Source: Tubulanus polymorphus
Lineage: Eukaryota; Nemertea; Palaeonemertea; Tubulaniformes; Tubulanidae
Assembly: GCF_964204645.1 (NCBI RefSeq)
Contig: NC_134031.1
Span: 20,705,307 to 20,769,306, forward strand
DNA: 64,000 bases
Direction: 5' to 3'
The position numbers and the translations under genes were made by a program. This document shows positions 38,860 to 51,154 of the stretch, piece after piece. The notes below the pieces were generated by a model. That model was given only the letters and a program-made list of their open reading frames with translations, did no database searches and was not told the DNA's origin. Each line of letters begins with the position of its first letter. Position 1 is the first letter of the stretch.

Positions 38860-41800
38860 ACTCTCCGCTCACTCACAACAACTCCATATTGTTAAATCCG
38901 ATTCTAAGAACAAGCCGATAGATAATGACCTAAATAGCTCAAGGCATAGATAGCCTACGCTTTAAGTCTTTTCAAAAGGAAACCTCGGTATATTAGTATC
39001 TGGCTATGAGTGATCAATGTAATCACACTGACAACCACTGCAGCTCCGTTCAATCTATTACTCTATAAGCTGCTGAGTTTATGAGAGAGACATCTAGCGA
39101 ATATTGTGGTAACTAAAGTCCCCATTTATCGACAGGTTCACATAATGCTGCTATTCAAAACATAATGATATAGGCCTGACACTATACATTGCAGTTGCAT
39201 AGCCATACCTCAGATTTAAGACCAGTCTAAGACCTACTTAGTTGTGTAGCTAATCTAACAACTTAAGACCAGTCTTAAGATTTAAGAAAAAGATCACTTT
39301 TAGACAACTCGACCCAAGTTTAATTTAATCCATGTATATTACCTTGAATCTGCATACATATTTTTTATGCCTCTTTATTGCGCTGCGAACAGCCATGATT
39401 ACATACCGCCTAACTGCGTATAAATGATTGTTTACAAATTATCAGTAGAAACTGGCGCTAATCAGTTTTTTAAAGTACTTTTATCTGTGTCAAACTCCCC
39501 CATTCTTAGAAATAGGACATTGTACTTGTACCAGGAAGTAAATAGCCTACCGTATCAGTAGCTGAAATAACAACAATCATAATTTGCCTCACATGATGTT
39601 ATGCAACTAAAAATTGGGTTTTTTCCATCTGTGAATACGGAAGCCGTATTTGAAGTACAGCGGAACCTTGTATAGGCTATACTTCAGTGGATTTGTTGTA
39701 TCCAGTATGAAATAACTTAAATTGTCTTATGCGAAATTTATAAATTCTCAATTTGTTAAATCTGATAAAGTGTTGGCCTATAGGCCTATCCGAGTTCTTT
39801 ATAACAGGGTTTCATCAAGTCAAAAGGGAGGATAATATAGGAAAGATTTAGCAGCAGACACGATCAAGGAATAGTCAATCAATTTAATCCAACCATGCAT
39901 TGCCTATAGTTAGTGTAATAATCATTTATAGTGCATTTGTTAATATCTCAATGATTTAAGATAATTCTTTTTTGGCCTAGTTTCTCCAACAGTCTTATCA
40001 TTGTTTACGTTTTATAGTTACATATTATGGACTATTATTCGACCAAATTCGAGGTTATCAGTCACGAGAACAATTTTCCTGCAATGACCTTTTACCTTAA
40101 CGCAGAGGAGGGGCAAATCTATGGATTACATCCACAGGTTTGAGTGCCCTCACAGGTCTACTTTGTCAAAATGGGGCACAATTTTTCCAAAGAAAAAAAC
40201 TGAAGACACATATACAGCACAGCCTATAGGCCTATATAGCATACAGTTCACTGCATTGTCGCAATAAGAATCCTGTGTTTCATTTCGTTGTCTGATTAAT
40301 TCTATAATGATTTCTTCATTGATTTTAATTGAATCTAATTTGATTTAATATTTCTATCCATCACGTCTTAGGCCTACTATAATAAAAACAACAGATTTGC
40401 AACAAGGACTTTTCATCAATTGAGGATATTGTTTCTATACTGTTGCTGGATTTATACTGAAAACTTGGATTTAAATTCCACACTCTGAAAATGTGGAAAT
40501 TAAAATACGTAGTAACGCTATCGGCACAGGTGCTGAGGAGGCTGAAGGCCCTATACGTCTACCATAATCTTCGGAAGAATTTATCACTGATAATCAACAT
40601 ATTTGTGTAAAACATTTTGGACGCAGAATAAAACATTTTTGAATCGGGTCAATAAAACCACACGTCATAGAATGAGACGAAGTAGGCCTATAATACGTAT
40701 TACTGGGCCTAGGCCTACTTCCCAAAAAGCTTCTGCTGTGTAATACAGAAAATTTAACACACCTTTGAGCAGCGTCTTTCTATAGGAGACGCAGGAGAAG
40801 TAGATTCCATTTCAGATCTGGGTTTAAATCGCCTCTGAACTTCTATTACACCTTACAATTACATCCTTAGACTTTGTTCAATTCAATTCATGATTGTGAT
40901 TGTGAATAAATGGGTACAAGAACCCGGAAATAAACAAACGTGTTTACAATGCGCGCGGGTCGGGTATGTTTCACGTTGCTCAAAAATCAATGACGTCATT
41001 ACATTGCCAGTCTTGAACAGCTGTGGGTTCGAATCCGCATTAAGATCGTAATTTTCGTGGGTCATGGCATTCGCCGATATCACCGTGGCAATCCGTCGTG
41101 GCACATTACGGATCTCCAGTTCGAATCCTAACTACTTCTAACTAATTTCCAATTCAATTCAATTTATTTTAATTCCGTGGTTATCAAAGTATAACATGCT
41201 GGAGCTCATTCATATTTATTTGGTAACTGATAAAGGGCTATCACGTAAAATTCACAATTTCATTGATCGGGAAAATTTACAGAATTAACTTTACGCACAG
41301 AATTGCATTAACTGTATTTTATTTTTTAGAAAATACAAGAAAAAACATTCGCCAAGATAACAAAGAATATTCATTTTTTCACATATTCAAAAAGCACGGG
41401 AAATAGAAACACAAATACATCAAACTACTCTCATAGTTTATCATTACAATTGTGAGTTTTTTTCAGTTGAAAGCTTGAATTTGTCTCTTCATTTGGACCA
41501 GTCTGTCTTAATGGATTATGTACAACTAACCAGTGCAAGATCATATAAAGTTCACTCACTCATAATAACAATTTTTTATCCAATAAGATTTATAAAAATG
41601 AAACCACAACTATTTGGCTGTTGACCAACAGCCATCACCGGGTGGAATGGAATTAATCAACAGCCACAATTTTTCATTTCCAGTGAAATTTGTTTGAGAT
41701 CTTTAAATTCAGTAAACCTCACCTTACTCAGACGGCCAACTTGGGGACTTTTGATTGTAACTGTAGGTAAATCATTTCAGTGGCAGGCAATGTGCTTGCG

Positions 41801-42066
41801 GGGAGATGTGAAATTTTAGGTAAATTCTTATGCAATTTTAGTGCATATCACTGCTTTAAAGGTTTTAGAAAAGGGGGGTTCGAACACCCCGAAACCCCCC
41901 TGGCTCCACCCTGGTGTCAGTGAGGTGAGGTTCACTCCACATACATTTGCTAAAAAAGTTATAAAGAAGTGTTTTTGATTGAGTTGTGTATTATTTAGTC
42001 TCTGAGAGGTAATTAACGTGATTCTAGAGTTGAAATGCTGATGATATCGACGGGTTCTGCGGCGCG
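38860..42066. other. no gene supported between RGL and POFUT1
   Basis: AT-rich. At 40990-41130 two motifs like tRNA B boxes (GGGTTCGAATCC at about 41027 and AGTTCGAATCCTA at about 41121) suggest SINE fragments. Only chance ORFs. Confidence 0.5.
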
Positions 42067-43822
42067 TCATAGTTCGTCTTTTGATTTTTTTGTCGCCGGT
42101 CGCGGAAACGCCCAGAACGACGACGGTAACGAGTTCACGTCTCGTTCACGTTTCGCGAACGCCGAAAAACTCGACACGCAATTACCGATATAGTGATCGG
42201 CCGAGCCGAGAATCGCCAGATCTACGTGCGGCTCGGTCGGGAACCTTCGCACAACTGACACCTGAAAACAAAGATAGAAAAGAATATTTTGAAATCTAGG
42301 TCATTTTATAGTTCATGATATTTTCGAAACTTTTTTGGTGTAAGCTGGATAAATGCTCTGGTCCAAGAAACAAGAATGAGGGGTCAATTAAATTGTCTAC
42401 AGATACAGAGGGATCCCAACAGTGATCACTTGCAAACAAATCATAGTTTTGTACAGCTTTACTCAATAATCCAATCCTTTTCAGAAAAATTCATCAACTG
42501 ATCAAAGTTTTCGATTAGATTCATGGATTACTGATACATAAGCACACAGCTACAAAACGGTCTGGTAGTGGTATAAATACCATTTTGCTATTCTGAAGGA
42601 AGGATGCAACTAATGATTTTTTTTTAAATTTACGTACTTTTGGTTTCATATTCTTGAAGTATTTCTCGAAATCTTCGATCATATAATCATGATCGGACGC
42701 GACGAACAACGTTCTCGCTTTCAGTTTCTTCAAAATCTGTTTTGTTTGGTGTAAAACAGTTTTCTTCGAAGGGAAACAAAGATCTTTCGTCGGTTTTCCG
42801 TGTTCGAGATGCACACCGAGACATTGAGATGATGCAAACAAATTCATATCACTCGTTATGTGGGTACAAGCACCTTTCTGAAAGAAAAAATTCAAAGATC
42901 TCAAGGTTTAATGGATGCATGTATCAATTTACAGCTTTGTTTCGTAAAAAATACATTAACAATATAGGCCTTAACTATTCTTATTGCAAATTCTGATCGA
43001 TTATTGAAATCTATCAATATACCCTGATAGGTAATAAACATCGACACAAGTAGTACTATCTATAGGTTAACTATCTATTTGACGCGCAAGCTTTCGCTAC
43101 TTATGTACAGAAGCTTCATCGGGATGAGTAGTAATAAACATCGTAAAATATAAACAGATGTGTTACAACATATGGTGAAAATAGATAGCAAAATTGGATT
43201 TTTGAACAACTTCAATCAAACATAGTAAATATTTCACCGAGTTGAATCGTTTTTCCAAATAAATTCTAGTAAAATTTACTGGCTTGAGCAGTAGAGTAAA
43301 AGGAGGCGCCTAGCCTAATGTCGTAAATAAAACTTCTATCTTAAGCTAAAATAAAATGATACATTGATTAAGATATGAAATATGATGAAGACCGACATCA
43401 TTCTTAAAAGTTCGGCACTTTCAATATGAATCTTACCCAGTCAGGTCCATTTCGTAAGTGTATCCCAACAAACGGGCCGTCGGAAGCAACATGTTTTCTG
43501 ATGAATTCTTGAGCGAGTCTCTGTATGTAATTAGACCAGATCAGATATTTATGTAACTTGGCATTTTGTCTACTGACCGGGAATCGACCCGGGGCGCCGG
43601 TGAAAGCGAGTACCGGATACTCGCTAGCAGGATACCTGAAACAATTCAAATATTTCATTCGTTACTTAATTTCTAATATCAATTCAATTAAATCTAAGAT
43701 CTGTACACTAACCGCCCCCCCCCCCCCACCTCATTGTTCTAGGCTGCAGATTGATTGATATCTGCATATATCTGTAATATGAACTAGATAGATATTGCCC
43801 CAGGTGTGTAAACAGCATTATT

Positions 43823-43882
<60 letters not shown>

Positions 43883-45393
43883 CAGGTGTCGTGAATTTGA
43901 TTCGAGTGCAATCAAAAACCAATTGAAATCAACACCTGTTATTTAAACTAAACCCATCAGCAAATATTCATTTACCTCTTTTGCCATTTGTGCAAATCTG
44001 ATTCGTAATCTAATCCTTCGTAAAATTCTGAACGAGTAAAATCGACGCCGTAAGCATCCCAAAACGGACCGAACGGATTGCCATCTTTTGCGTTGCAGTC
44101 ATTCTTCTTCGGGCCCATTCTCGAACTAAAGCAAAACACTGAAAATAGAAAGAAATTCTACGTATGTTCATTGGCTGAAAAATTGATAGATTGCGTCTCA
44201 TTTCTGCCGAGCTTTAAAAGGTGGCCGGCTGCCTTAACACCCTGGACCATAACACGGGTGGCAGATATAGAAATTAACTGATTACAAATTAAATTGCAGT
44301 TTTCAAAATGACCCGGCTGATCAGGATAAACAATATACCATTAGGATGCGCTAAATCAAATAAATAGTATCTATGAGAAATTCAGCAAACTTAAGGACAT
44401 TATTGCACACTAATTACGTACATGAATACCTCATTATTACATACAAGGTCTTTAAGAGCGCTGGACTGTATAACCCAATATAGCCGTCATATTTCATTAC
44501 TTTTCTACCCACCTGTTCTTTTGTCTTCCGGCCAGACGGTCGCGGCAAGTTCCTTCATAAACTGTTCAGCTGTTATCACTCTGTGGTAAGATCGTAACGA
44601 TTCGACGTTGAAATACCGATCAAAAGGAATAGCAACCTACACAAAAAAATACATTGAGTTAAGTAGAACTCGCTGCTATATCTCACAAATAATCTGACGC
44701 CAGGACATGTTATAGCCATGTGTTTAGATGAGTAGTTGGTTATCAATCCATTTTTAAAGCACTTCAGACTCCTGGTTATGTGACAAACTGTTTTTGGTGA
44801 CACTGTGGCAATTACCAGAAATTTTTTAGCTAAAGGGCCTAATCATAGATGTATAATTTCTTATTTCATCCAAAATATCAAAAATGAATATTCCCTTGAC
44901 ATGCGTTGGAAGTTTGGTATCCCAGGGGGGGCTGTAGGCTATACGGCTTGTGGTATGACAGTGTACATTACCGAATGTGAGGCATATTCCGGTGGATATT
45001 CCACCCAACCAGGCAACACCAGCGTACGATTCAGTTCATAAGCGAATGCTAAACTACCGAGGAATTGATCCGCCTGATTCCCAAAACGGCCTGCAAAATT
45101 GAAGTACATCAAAATTATTCGAGGCAAAAATAAATTGTACTCGAGAAAATGAACATATCTTAATTTTCATCCCTTGTTGTCGTCATACATTTATACATTA
45201 CTGATTACATCTGTTGTAAACGTTGTTGAAAGAAAGTGAACGAATTAATTTTTTTGTTGAAATTACCCATGCAAGGACAGAACATGATATATCCATTCTT
45301 ATCAATATCAACAGTGCTTGAAATGATGAAGAAACAGTTCATAAGCAACAGCAACGAGCTGTAAAACCAGCTACAAGAGACAGCCGACATCAT
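42067..45393 (-). CDS. POFUT1: GDP-fucose protein O-fucosyltransferase 1
   Basis: Seven exons, all phased: 45267-45393, 44972-45090, 44513-44636, 43976-44138, 43437-43635, 42638-42877, 42067-42261; 388 residues, like animal POFUT1. A hydrophobic N-terminus ([17 protein letters not shown]) is a signal peptide. Then [20 protein letters not shown] (donor-binding start), [14 protein letters not shown], an [15 protein letters not shown] block, HLRNGPDW with the conserved Arg used in GDP-fucose binding, and [20 protein letters not shown] near the end. It closes with SKDEL, an ER retrieval signal. Family knowledge: transfers fucose to Ser/Thr of EGF repeats (Notch and others) in the ER lumen and helps their folding. 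Start is at the first of two adjacent ATGs. All key motifs are intact. Confidence 0.97.
43050..43160. mobile_element. Penelope-like tail fragment
   Basis: In a POFUT1 intron: CGCAAGCTTTCGCTACTTAT then GAAGCTTCATCGGGATGAGT, a layout (TTTCG ... CTTCATC(A/G)GG) typical of Penelope-like element ends. The bases GTAATAAACATCG occur on both sides (about 43030 and 43128), as a target duplication might. Confidence 0.4.
43826..43879. repeat. (AT)n microsatellite
   Basis: About 27 AT units in a POFUT1 intron. No further content. Confidence 0.98.
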
Positions 45394-45409
45394 CGTGTTA
45401 CTTTATCAG

Positions 45410-46135
45410 CTACCTGTCACTTCGAAAGTTTGCCAAGTTTGAAGGGATAGCCCGTGCATTTGCGTCATTATGGGAATCCACTGTAGGTGGCGATACTGTA
45501 CGGTTTAGCAGCTTCGTGGCGGGCAAAGTGTCCCATTTGACGAGGGCCGGCCACTCATGCCTTTCCCTGCACTGAGTGAATTGGCCTACACACAATACTC
45601 GACTGGCATTGAATTCCATGGCCAGGTAGTCCATATTTGTCGCAACGTAATGTCGCAGCTGAAACACTCCAATCCCTCCTAGAAGACCGGCGGCTGCTGT
45701 TCAGGGTCGTTCTGCTTTTGCCCGGAACTTGTTGCCAAGACGTCCCCTTCTACTTCCACACTCTGTAACAGTAAAACGGTCAATGTCGGTCGACGACGGT
45801 CCTCGCGTTGAGAACGAACAACAGTGCTTAATTCAGTGAACTCCCTACACAAACGCTTCGGTCCTTGTCGGCCCTCGCGTTGAGGACATTCGACTCGTCT
45901 TTCCCACGCGGAGCAATGTCGAGAGACGTCGGTTCCCGCGTTGAGAACCGAACGGCGGTGTTCTCTTCAGCGAACGTGAACGGTAGACACGTCTCTCTCG
46001 CTCAAACGATGTCGAGCGACGTCGGTCCTCTCGTCCATTTAGACCTTACCTGGACATCGATTACAAAAACACATGCCGAGTCAGTAGAACTAGGGAAACC
46101 AATTGAGGATCATACCCAAAAAGTATGTGTATGTA
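45410..46135. other. GC-rich block upstream of POFUT1, with a repeated motif
   Basis: Clearly richer in GC and CpG than the region around it. CCTCGCGTTGAG-type motifs recur at about 45801, 45873, 45934 and (degraded) 46025. ORFs of 85 codons (minus, 45410-45667) and 107 codons (plus, 45865-46188) lie here; I recognise neither, and no exon borders are visible. It may be the POFUT1 promoter or 5'UTR region, or a transposon piece. Confidence 0.4.
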
Positions 46136-46149
46136 GTCCTTCCTATATT

Positions 46150-46600
<451 letters not shown>

Positions 46601-46830
46601 TTTCAAATTTCCGTTGTAAAAGTTTTGAATGCACACACGATGTCTGCAATAGGCTATTTTTCATGACATAGATAGTATTAAATAGTTGACGTTCACGTTC
46701 AGATAATTTGTTTCGCCATACAAATTGGTGACAAATTGGTGTAAATTTGTAAATTTATCGTCGTACAAATTAGTACTGATGCGAATGTTTCAGGAGAACT
46801 CCTGCAGACCAACCAGATTGTCTACAGATA

Positions 46831-47784
46831 ATGAACAAAACCCAAGTTTACGTTTACGATCCGGTTTGGGTGTTTAAATGGATCTGTATAGGGTACATTA
46901 TACCTTCACTAATCGTAGTCGGAACAACATTCAACGCGATGGTTATCGTTGTATTTCACAAACTGAAAACTAAAAATCGCTGCTTTGATTTACTGAAATA
47001 CCTCGCGCTCGTCGACATCATGCTTTTATTGTCATTGTTTATCACAAATGGAGTTCGTTATTACATTTTCTACGCGCGATACGGTGACGTGATCATGAAA
47101 TTTCCTAATGCCCGAATTTTCCCGGCACACTTAACCATATGGGGTAGTATGTTTGTCAAAGGATTTCTGGTGTTTCGAAATTTTTTAACTGTCATAATTC
47201 AATGCGAAAGATTGGTTACTATCATATTTCCGCTACATGTAAAACGCAGCTTAAAGCCACTTATCATCATAACCGGTATATTATCATTGTTACTGGGAAC
47301 ATACTACCCAATTCTACTGAGAGTAAAAATGGAAAGTTCATTTAAAGAATTTCGATTTATTCATTATATGTCTTACCTCCCCGAGGCCTCCAAACGAACA
47401 TATGCGATAATGAACAAATATATAGACCCCATCATACGAATTATCATTTCAAATGTTTTAGTTTTCGTTGCAAACATTGCTCTCATTATTGTCTTATACG
47501 TCAAAAGTAAGCACCGCAAAACTTTGTCAGCGTCAAAAATTTCATCGTCTCAAAATCAAACGAAAGCCACTAAAATGGTGCTCACAATGAGTATTGTATT
47601 TACCGTTCTGGAAATGCCCGATTCACTCGGTAAGATCGGGAGAGGAGAGGCTTTTTACAAGGCTGTATTAAATCAGATCTACCAGGTTACAGCAGTCCTT
47701 AATTCATGTGTGAATTTTATTCTTTATGTAATCGTGAACAAACAATACAGAAATACGTTGTTCCATTTATTGAAATTTTATTAA
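46831..47784 (+). CDS. rhodopsin-class (class A) GPCR 1, orphan, intronless
   Basis: 317 residues in one exon, with seven hydrophobic segments: IIPSLIVVGTTFNAMVIVVF (1), YLALVDIMLLLSLFI (2), VFRNFLTVIIQCERLVTIIF (3), LIIITGILSLLLGTYYPILL (4), IISNVLVFVANIALIIVLYV (5), KMVLTMSIVFTVLEMP (6), VLNSCVNFILYVI (7). CER stands in place of DRY, LEMP in place of CWxP, and NFILY in place of NPxxY, as in invertebrate peptide-receptor-like GPCRs. An N-glycosylation site NKT is at residues 2-4. The Cys that normally opens helix 3 and its partner in loop 2 are both absent. Ligand unknown. It lies between POFUT1 and SIRT4 on the other strand. Confidence 0.88.
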   Translation: MNKTQVYVYDPVWVFKWICIGYIIPSLIVVGTTFNAMVIVVFHKLKTKNRCFDLLKYLALVDIMLLLSLFITNGVRYYIFYARYGDVIMKFPNARIFPAHLTIWGSMFVKGFLVFRNFLTVIIQCERLVTIIFPLHVKRSLKPLIIITGILSLLLGTYYPILLRVKMESSFKEFRFIHYMSYLPEASKRTYAIMNKYIDPIIRIIISNVLVFVANIALIIVLYVKSKHRKTLSASKISSSQNQTKATKMVLTMSIVFTVLEMPDSLGKIGRGEAFYKAVLNQIYQVTAVLNSCVNFILYVIVNKQYRNTLFHLLKFY

Positions 47785-48205
47785 GACTTAAATTTAAGAC
47801 CCTGTACAGAACTGTAGAACTGGATCCGAGTCAAATTAAACCGATACAGCGGTAGAACTGGATCCGCACAATGGTGTATTGGTACAAACCGGCATCTCTT
47901 TATAGGGTCCATGATTTAACCATCCCTAGGAACTCGTATATCACACATACAAACTGACCAGAGTCATGACCGTCAAGGACTCTAAATAGAAAATGTTGCC
48001 GAAACACATGCATCCAACACGATCACATGATTTTTGTATTAACGAATATCCATGAAAGACAAGAGCTGATTTTCTTTGGTAAAACACACTGTATTTGTTT
48101 TGCATAAGATAACCCGTAAAATCCATTGAGCTAAAACATTTTGATGACTTGTCTTATTAGATATTGTATCACAAGAATGAGATATGATGTTGTCTTCTTT
48201 CTTCA

Positions 48206-50201
48206 TTATGTTTTATAATGTTTGGGAAACAATCGACTAGATATTTGTTGAAGTACAGAACCACATTTGTCTCTGACTATAAGATCTGCGTGTTTATCAC
48301 CTCTTCCAGCACCAATGTTTATAATACTTATCGGTTTCTTCTTATCAGCGGCTCTGCTTACAAATCGATATCCTGAATATACCTAGCAGAAAAAGATAAT
48401 TGTCTAGAATCAGAGGATTTAAAGCAATCCAAGAATGTTGTCGCACTCTTAGCACCCAATTACACCCAGTCACTTGCCGGTTTAGACTGGCTAGAAGATT
48501 GTTTGAATTAACCGCAACCAAAATTTCAAATTTCAACCGCTGATCACTCAACTATATATGTACTTCAATTTCCGATATAAAAGTCAAACCCCTGTTTCGC
48601 TCCTGGCAGGTGTGGTGGGTTTGCAAGGTACACCAAATCAAATGAAATCTACAACCAGTCAAATTAATAACAGGGTCAATCTCAATTTCAAGATCAAAAT
48701 TTGACAATATTCTAAATTGATTTTTAGCCATAGACATATATACGGGTCCAGATGAGCTTGAAATGTTTTTTGATGCTACTTCAAACAAATAAACCTGATA
48801 AATATTAACTTTGGTTTGTCTGCAAATATTGAAGGGGAATTTCGATGGTAATAATTCTGGTCTGACAGATATTTACCTCTAAAGAAGAACCAACAACGAG
48901 AACGCCGTCACTTTCTTCCACCTTCTCAAAGACGAAATCGACAATTTTGCGATTAACATTGTCTCCAAAAAATACAACTTCAGGTTTCAACGTATCGTTT
49001 CCACAACTTGGACAAACGGGCATCTGAAAACAATACATAACAATAATCTTAATTTACTGGTGAAATATACCGCTACAATTCATGAACCTGATGATGGTTG
49101 TTTGTTAACAGCTATAACGTTATGGCGTCTAATTTTTGTCTTCAATTTTAGTTTTATTTGACTTCAGTTTTATCTATCCAATGGACTGGTAAATTCAAAT
49201 TCAAGGATATGATGATAAGCTTACAGCAGCTGTACGGGCTAATTTTCTCCTTGGAAATATTGACAATTATTAACATGGTCTAATAGGGTTCACAAACGGT
49301 GACTGTAAGTGAATTTTGAGAAGATCCCACATTCAGTTTCACAGCTCTTGGTCAAGTTTAAGAGTTAGATTTTAGGGTTAGATAAAAGATAATCTTAAAG
49401 GTTGACAAAGTTTAAGCTGAGGGCCATCTTCTTTTTCAAATGAAATGAATAGTTTTGAACCTGAAAACCGTCCACTTGCTCTTGAGAGAGTTGAACGTCT
49501 CCGTCAGGCGCTATTTCCTGAGATATAGCGCTCCAATCTGGATTCTGTAACTCGATCAGATTTTGAAGCTCATCGCGACTGGATTTAAACGAACAATCCT
49601 TCGTAATACACATCACGCGATGACTGCTACCGTGGAGTTCCGTAATGTTTTTACTTCCAGCTTTAAAATGAAGCCCGTCCACGTTTTGAGTGACGAGCCA
49701 AAATATTTTATCTAATCGCTCCCAGTCCGCTAAAATTTTATGCCCGATGTTTGGAAGAAATGACGAAAAACTCGGCCATCCGACGTAATTTCGAGCCCAG
49801 TAGCGCCGTCTAGTTTGAGGACTCTTGACGAATTCCTGATATTTAACGGGTCTATTCGTCGATCTCGCGTACAGACCGACGCCCTCCGATCGGTAATCGG
49901 GAATACCGCTTTCCGTCGAGAGTCCGGCTCCGGTTAAAACGAAAAGTCGTTCCGAATCGCGAATCATTTCAGTAAGTTCTTCCAATTTGTGCGATGATGA
50001 ATCGGGCTTCGCTTTCGGAACAAACTGTGAACACAATTTAGCGAGATGTGGAGTCAAACCTTCACTGGAATATCGTTCTTCGATTTCCAGTAGATTTCGG
50101 GTCTGTTGTTGTTGGGTATTTCTTTGACTATAATTTTGACGTAAGTGCGTCAAACTCAATTGTTTTTTCAATCTAAGCATTGAATTCGAATTCAACCTCA
50201 T
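48206..50201 (-). CDS. SIRT4: NAD-dependent deacylase sirtuin-4 type
   Basis: Three exons: 49461-50201, 48877-49023, 48206-48382; 354 residues. A basic, Arg/Gln-rich N-terminus ([17 protein letters not shown]...) suits mitochondrial import. Then [20 protein letters not shown] (NAD site), [15 protein letters not shown] (typical of SIRT4), [12 protein letters not shown] and ELHG with the catalytic His, [51 protein letters not shown] and [14 protein letters not shown]. Family knowledge: mitochondrial lipoamidase, deacylase and ADP-ribosyltransferase acting on pyruvate dehydrogenase and glutamate metabolism. The first zinc pair reads CITKDC (C-x4-C), longer than the C-x2-C I expect; the second is CPSC. 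The exon 1 donor (GTTCAA) is weak, but the join gives the expected protein. Confidence 0.96.
48540..48655. repeat. Dispersed repeat shared with 9140-9290
   Basis: SIRT4 intron 2. CAACTATATATGTACTTCAA and TTTCGCTCCTGGCAGGTGTG recur in the 9.2-kb repeat in the same order, each followed by a GGTTTGCAAGGTACACCAAA-like end (GGGACACCAACTCAAA there). Confidence 0.6.
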
Positions 50202-50781
50202 CTTTGAATATATTGACAGAAAATTGATGAAACTGTTGGTTATATATTGTCAAGTAGACTGAGCCGACTGGAAATTCACGTTACGTAAACAAACTGTTTA
50301 CACAGGGACGTGATTGAATAAAGGAAGGCTGTCCCTTTATTGCCACGACCTTCAATAAAAGTCAAATACAAATTCCAGTGCATTTATTCAGCAGAAAATA
50401 CAATATGATTCAATACGTTCTTTATTGTACTTGACTACAGTACAATGTAGGCGGGAGGCAGTCAAACCCTTTGCACGAATATCGGTGCAGAGCCCTAATC
50501 CGGCGTTTTTCCGGACAAACTGGACTGGGGCGATAAAGGACAATTGGGAATCCCAATTGTCCTTCCCATTTCACTCTGCTGTTTTTGAAGCCCATCACAA
50601 GCCAATCCATTACCGGGAGTCTTTAATGCCGAGGGGCGTGACTCTTGGACAAGTCACACGGGTGGCAACAGACTCTCTTAGAAAACTCAGCATCGAAATC
50701 TGAATTAGTGAATCTACCCAACGTGTGCAACATGAACATCCGGCTTCACTGATAATAAAGTTGTAATTTTGCCCAACGTTA

Positions 50782-50837
50782 GATACACTGATACACTGAT
50801 ACACTGATACACTGATACACTGATACACTGATACACC
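50782..50837. repeat. 8-bp tandem repeat (GATACACT), 7 copies
   Basis: Perfect array between SIRT4 and the second GPCR; ORFs across it read as short repeats and are not genes. Confidence 0.95.
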
Positions 50838-51154
50838 GTTTTCAGTTTCTCCGATCATCAGCAGGTGTGAAATTTCTCCGCGTACTCAGTGTGATCCGGG
50901 GACGCGCATGTTTCAGGCTTATTTTCTGGAAGCACGTGCTTCGTGATAAACTCGGCCTGTACGAGTCGACGTGGTGAATGGCGGTGCTTCGTTCTGGAAA
51001 CGGGATCTTTCGATTTGTGCTACTTGAATAACGTTATTACTATGGACAGAAAAAGACGATGTTTATATCTAACTCTTTCTGCACTGCCACCCCGATCTTT
51101 GTTGCGGATACTATAAGCCAATTTGTTTCAACTCTTAGATAACCGCATACCACG

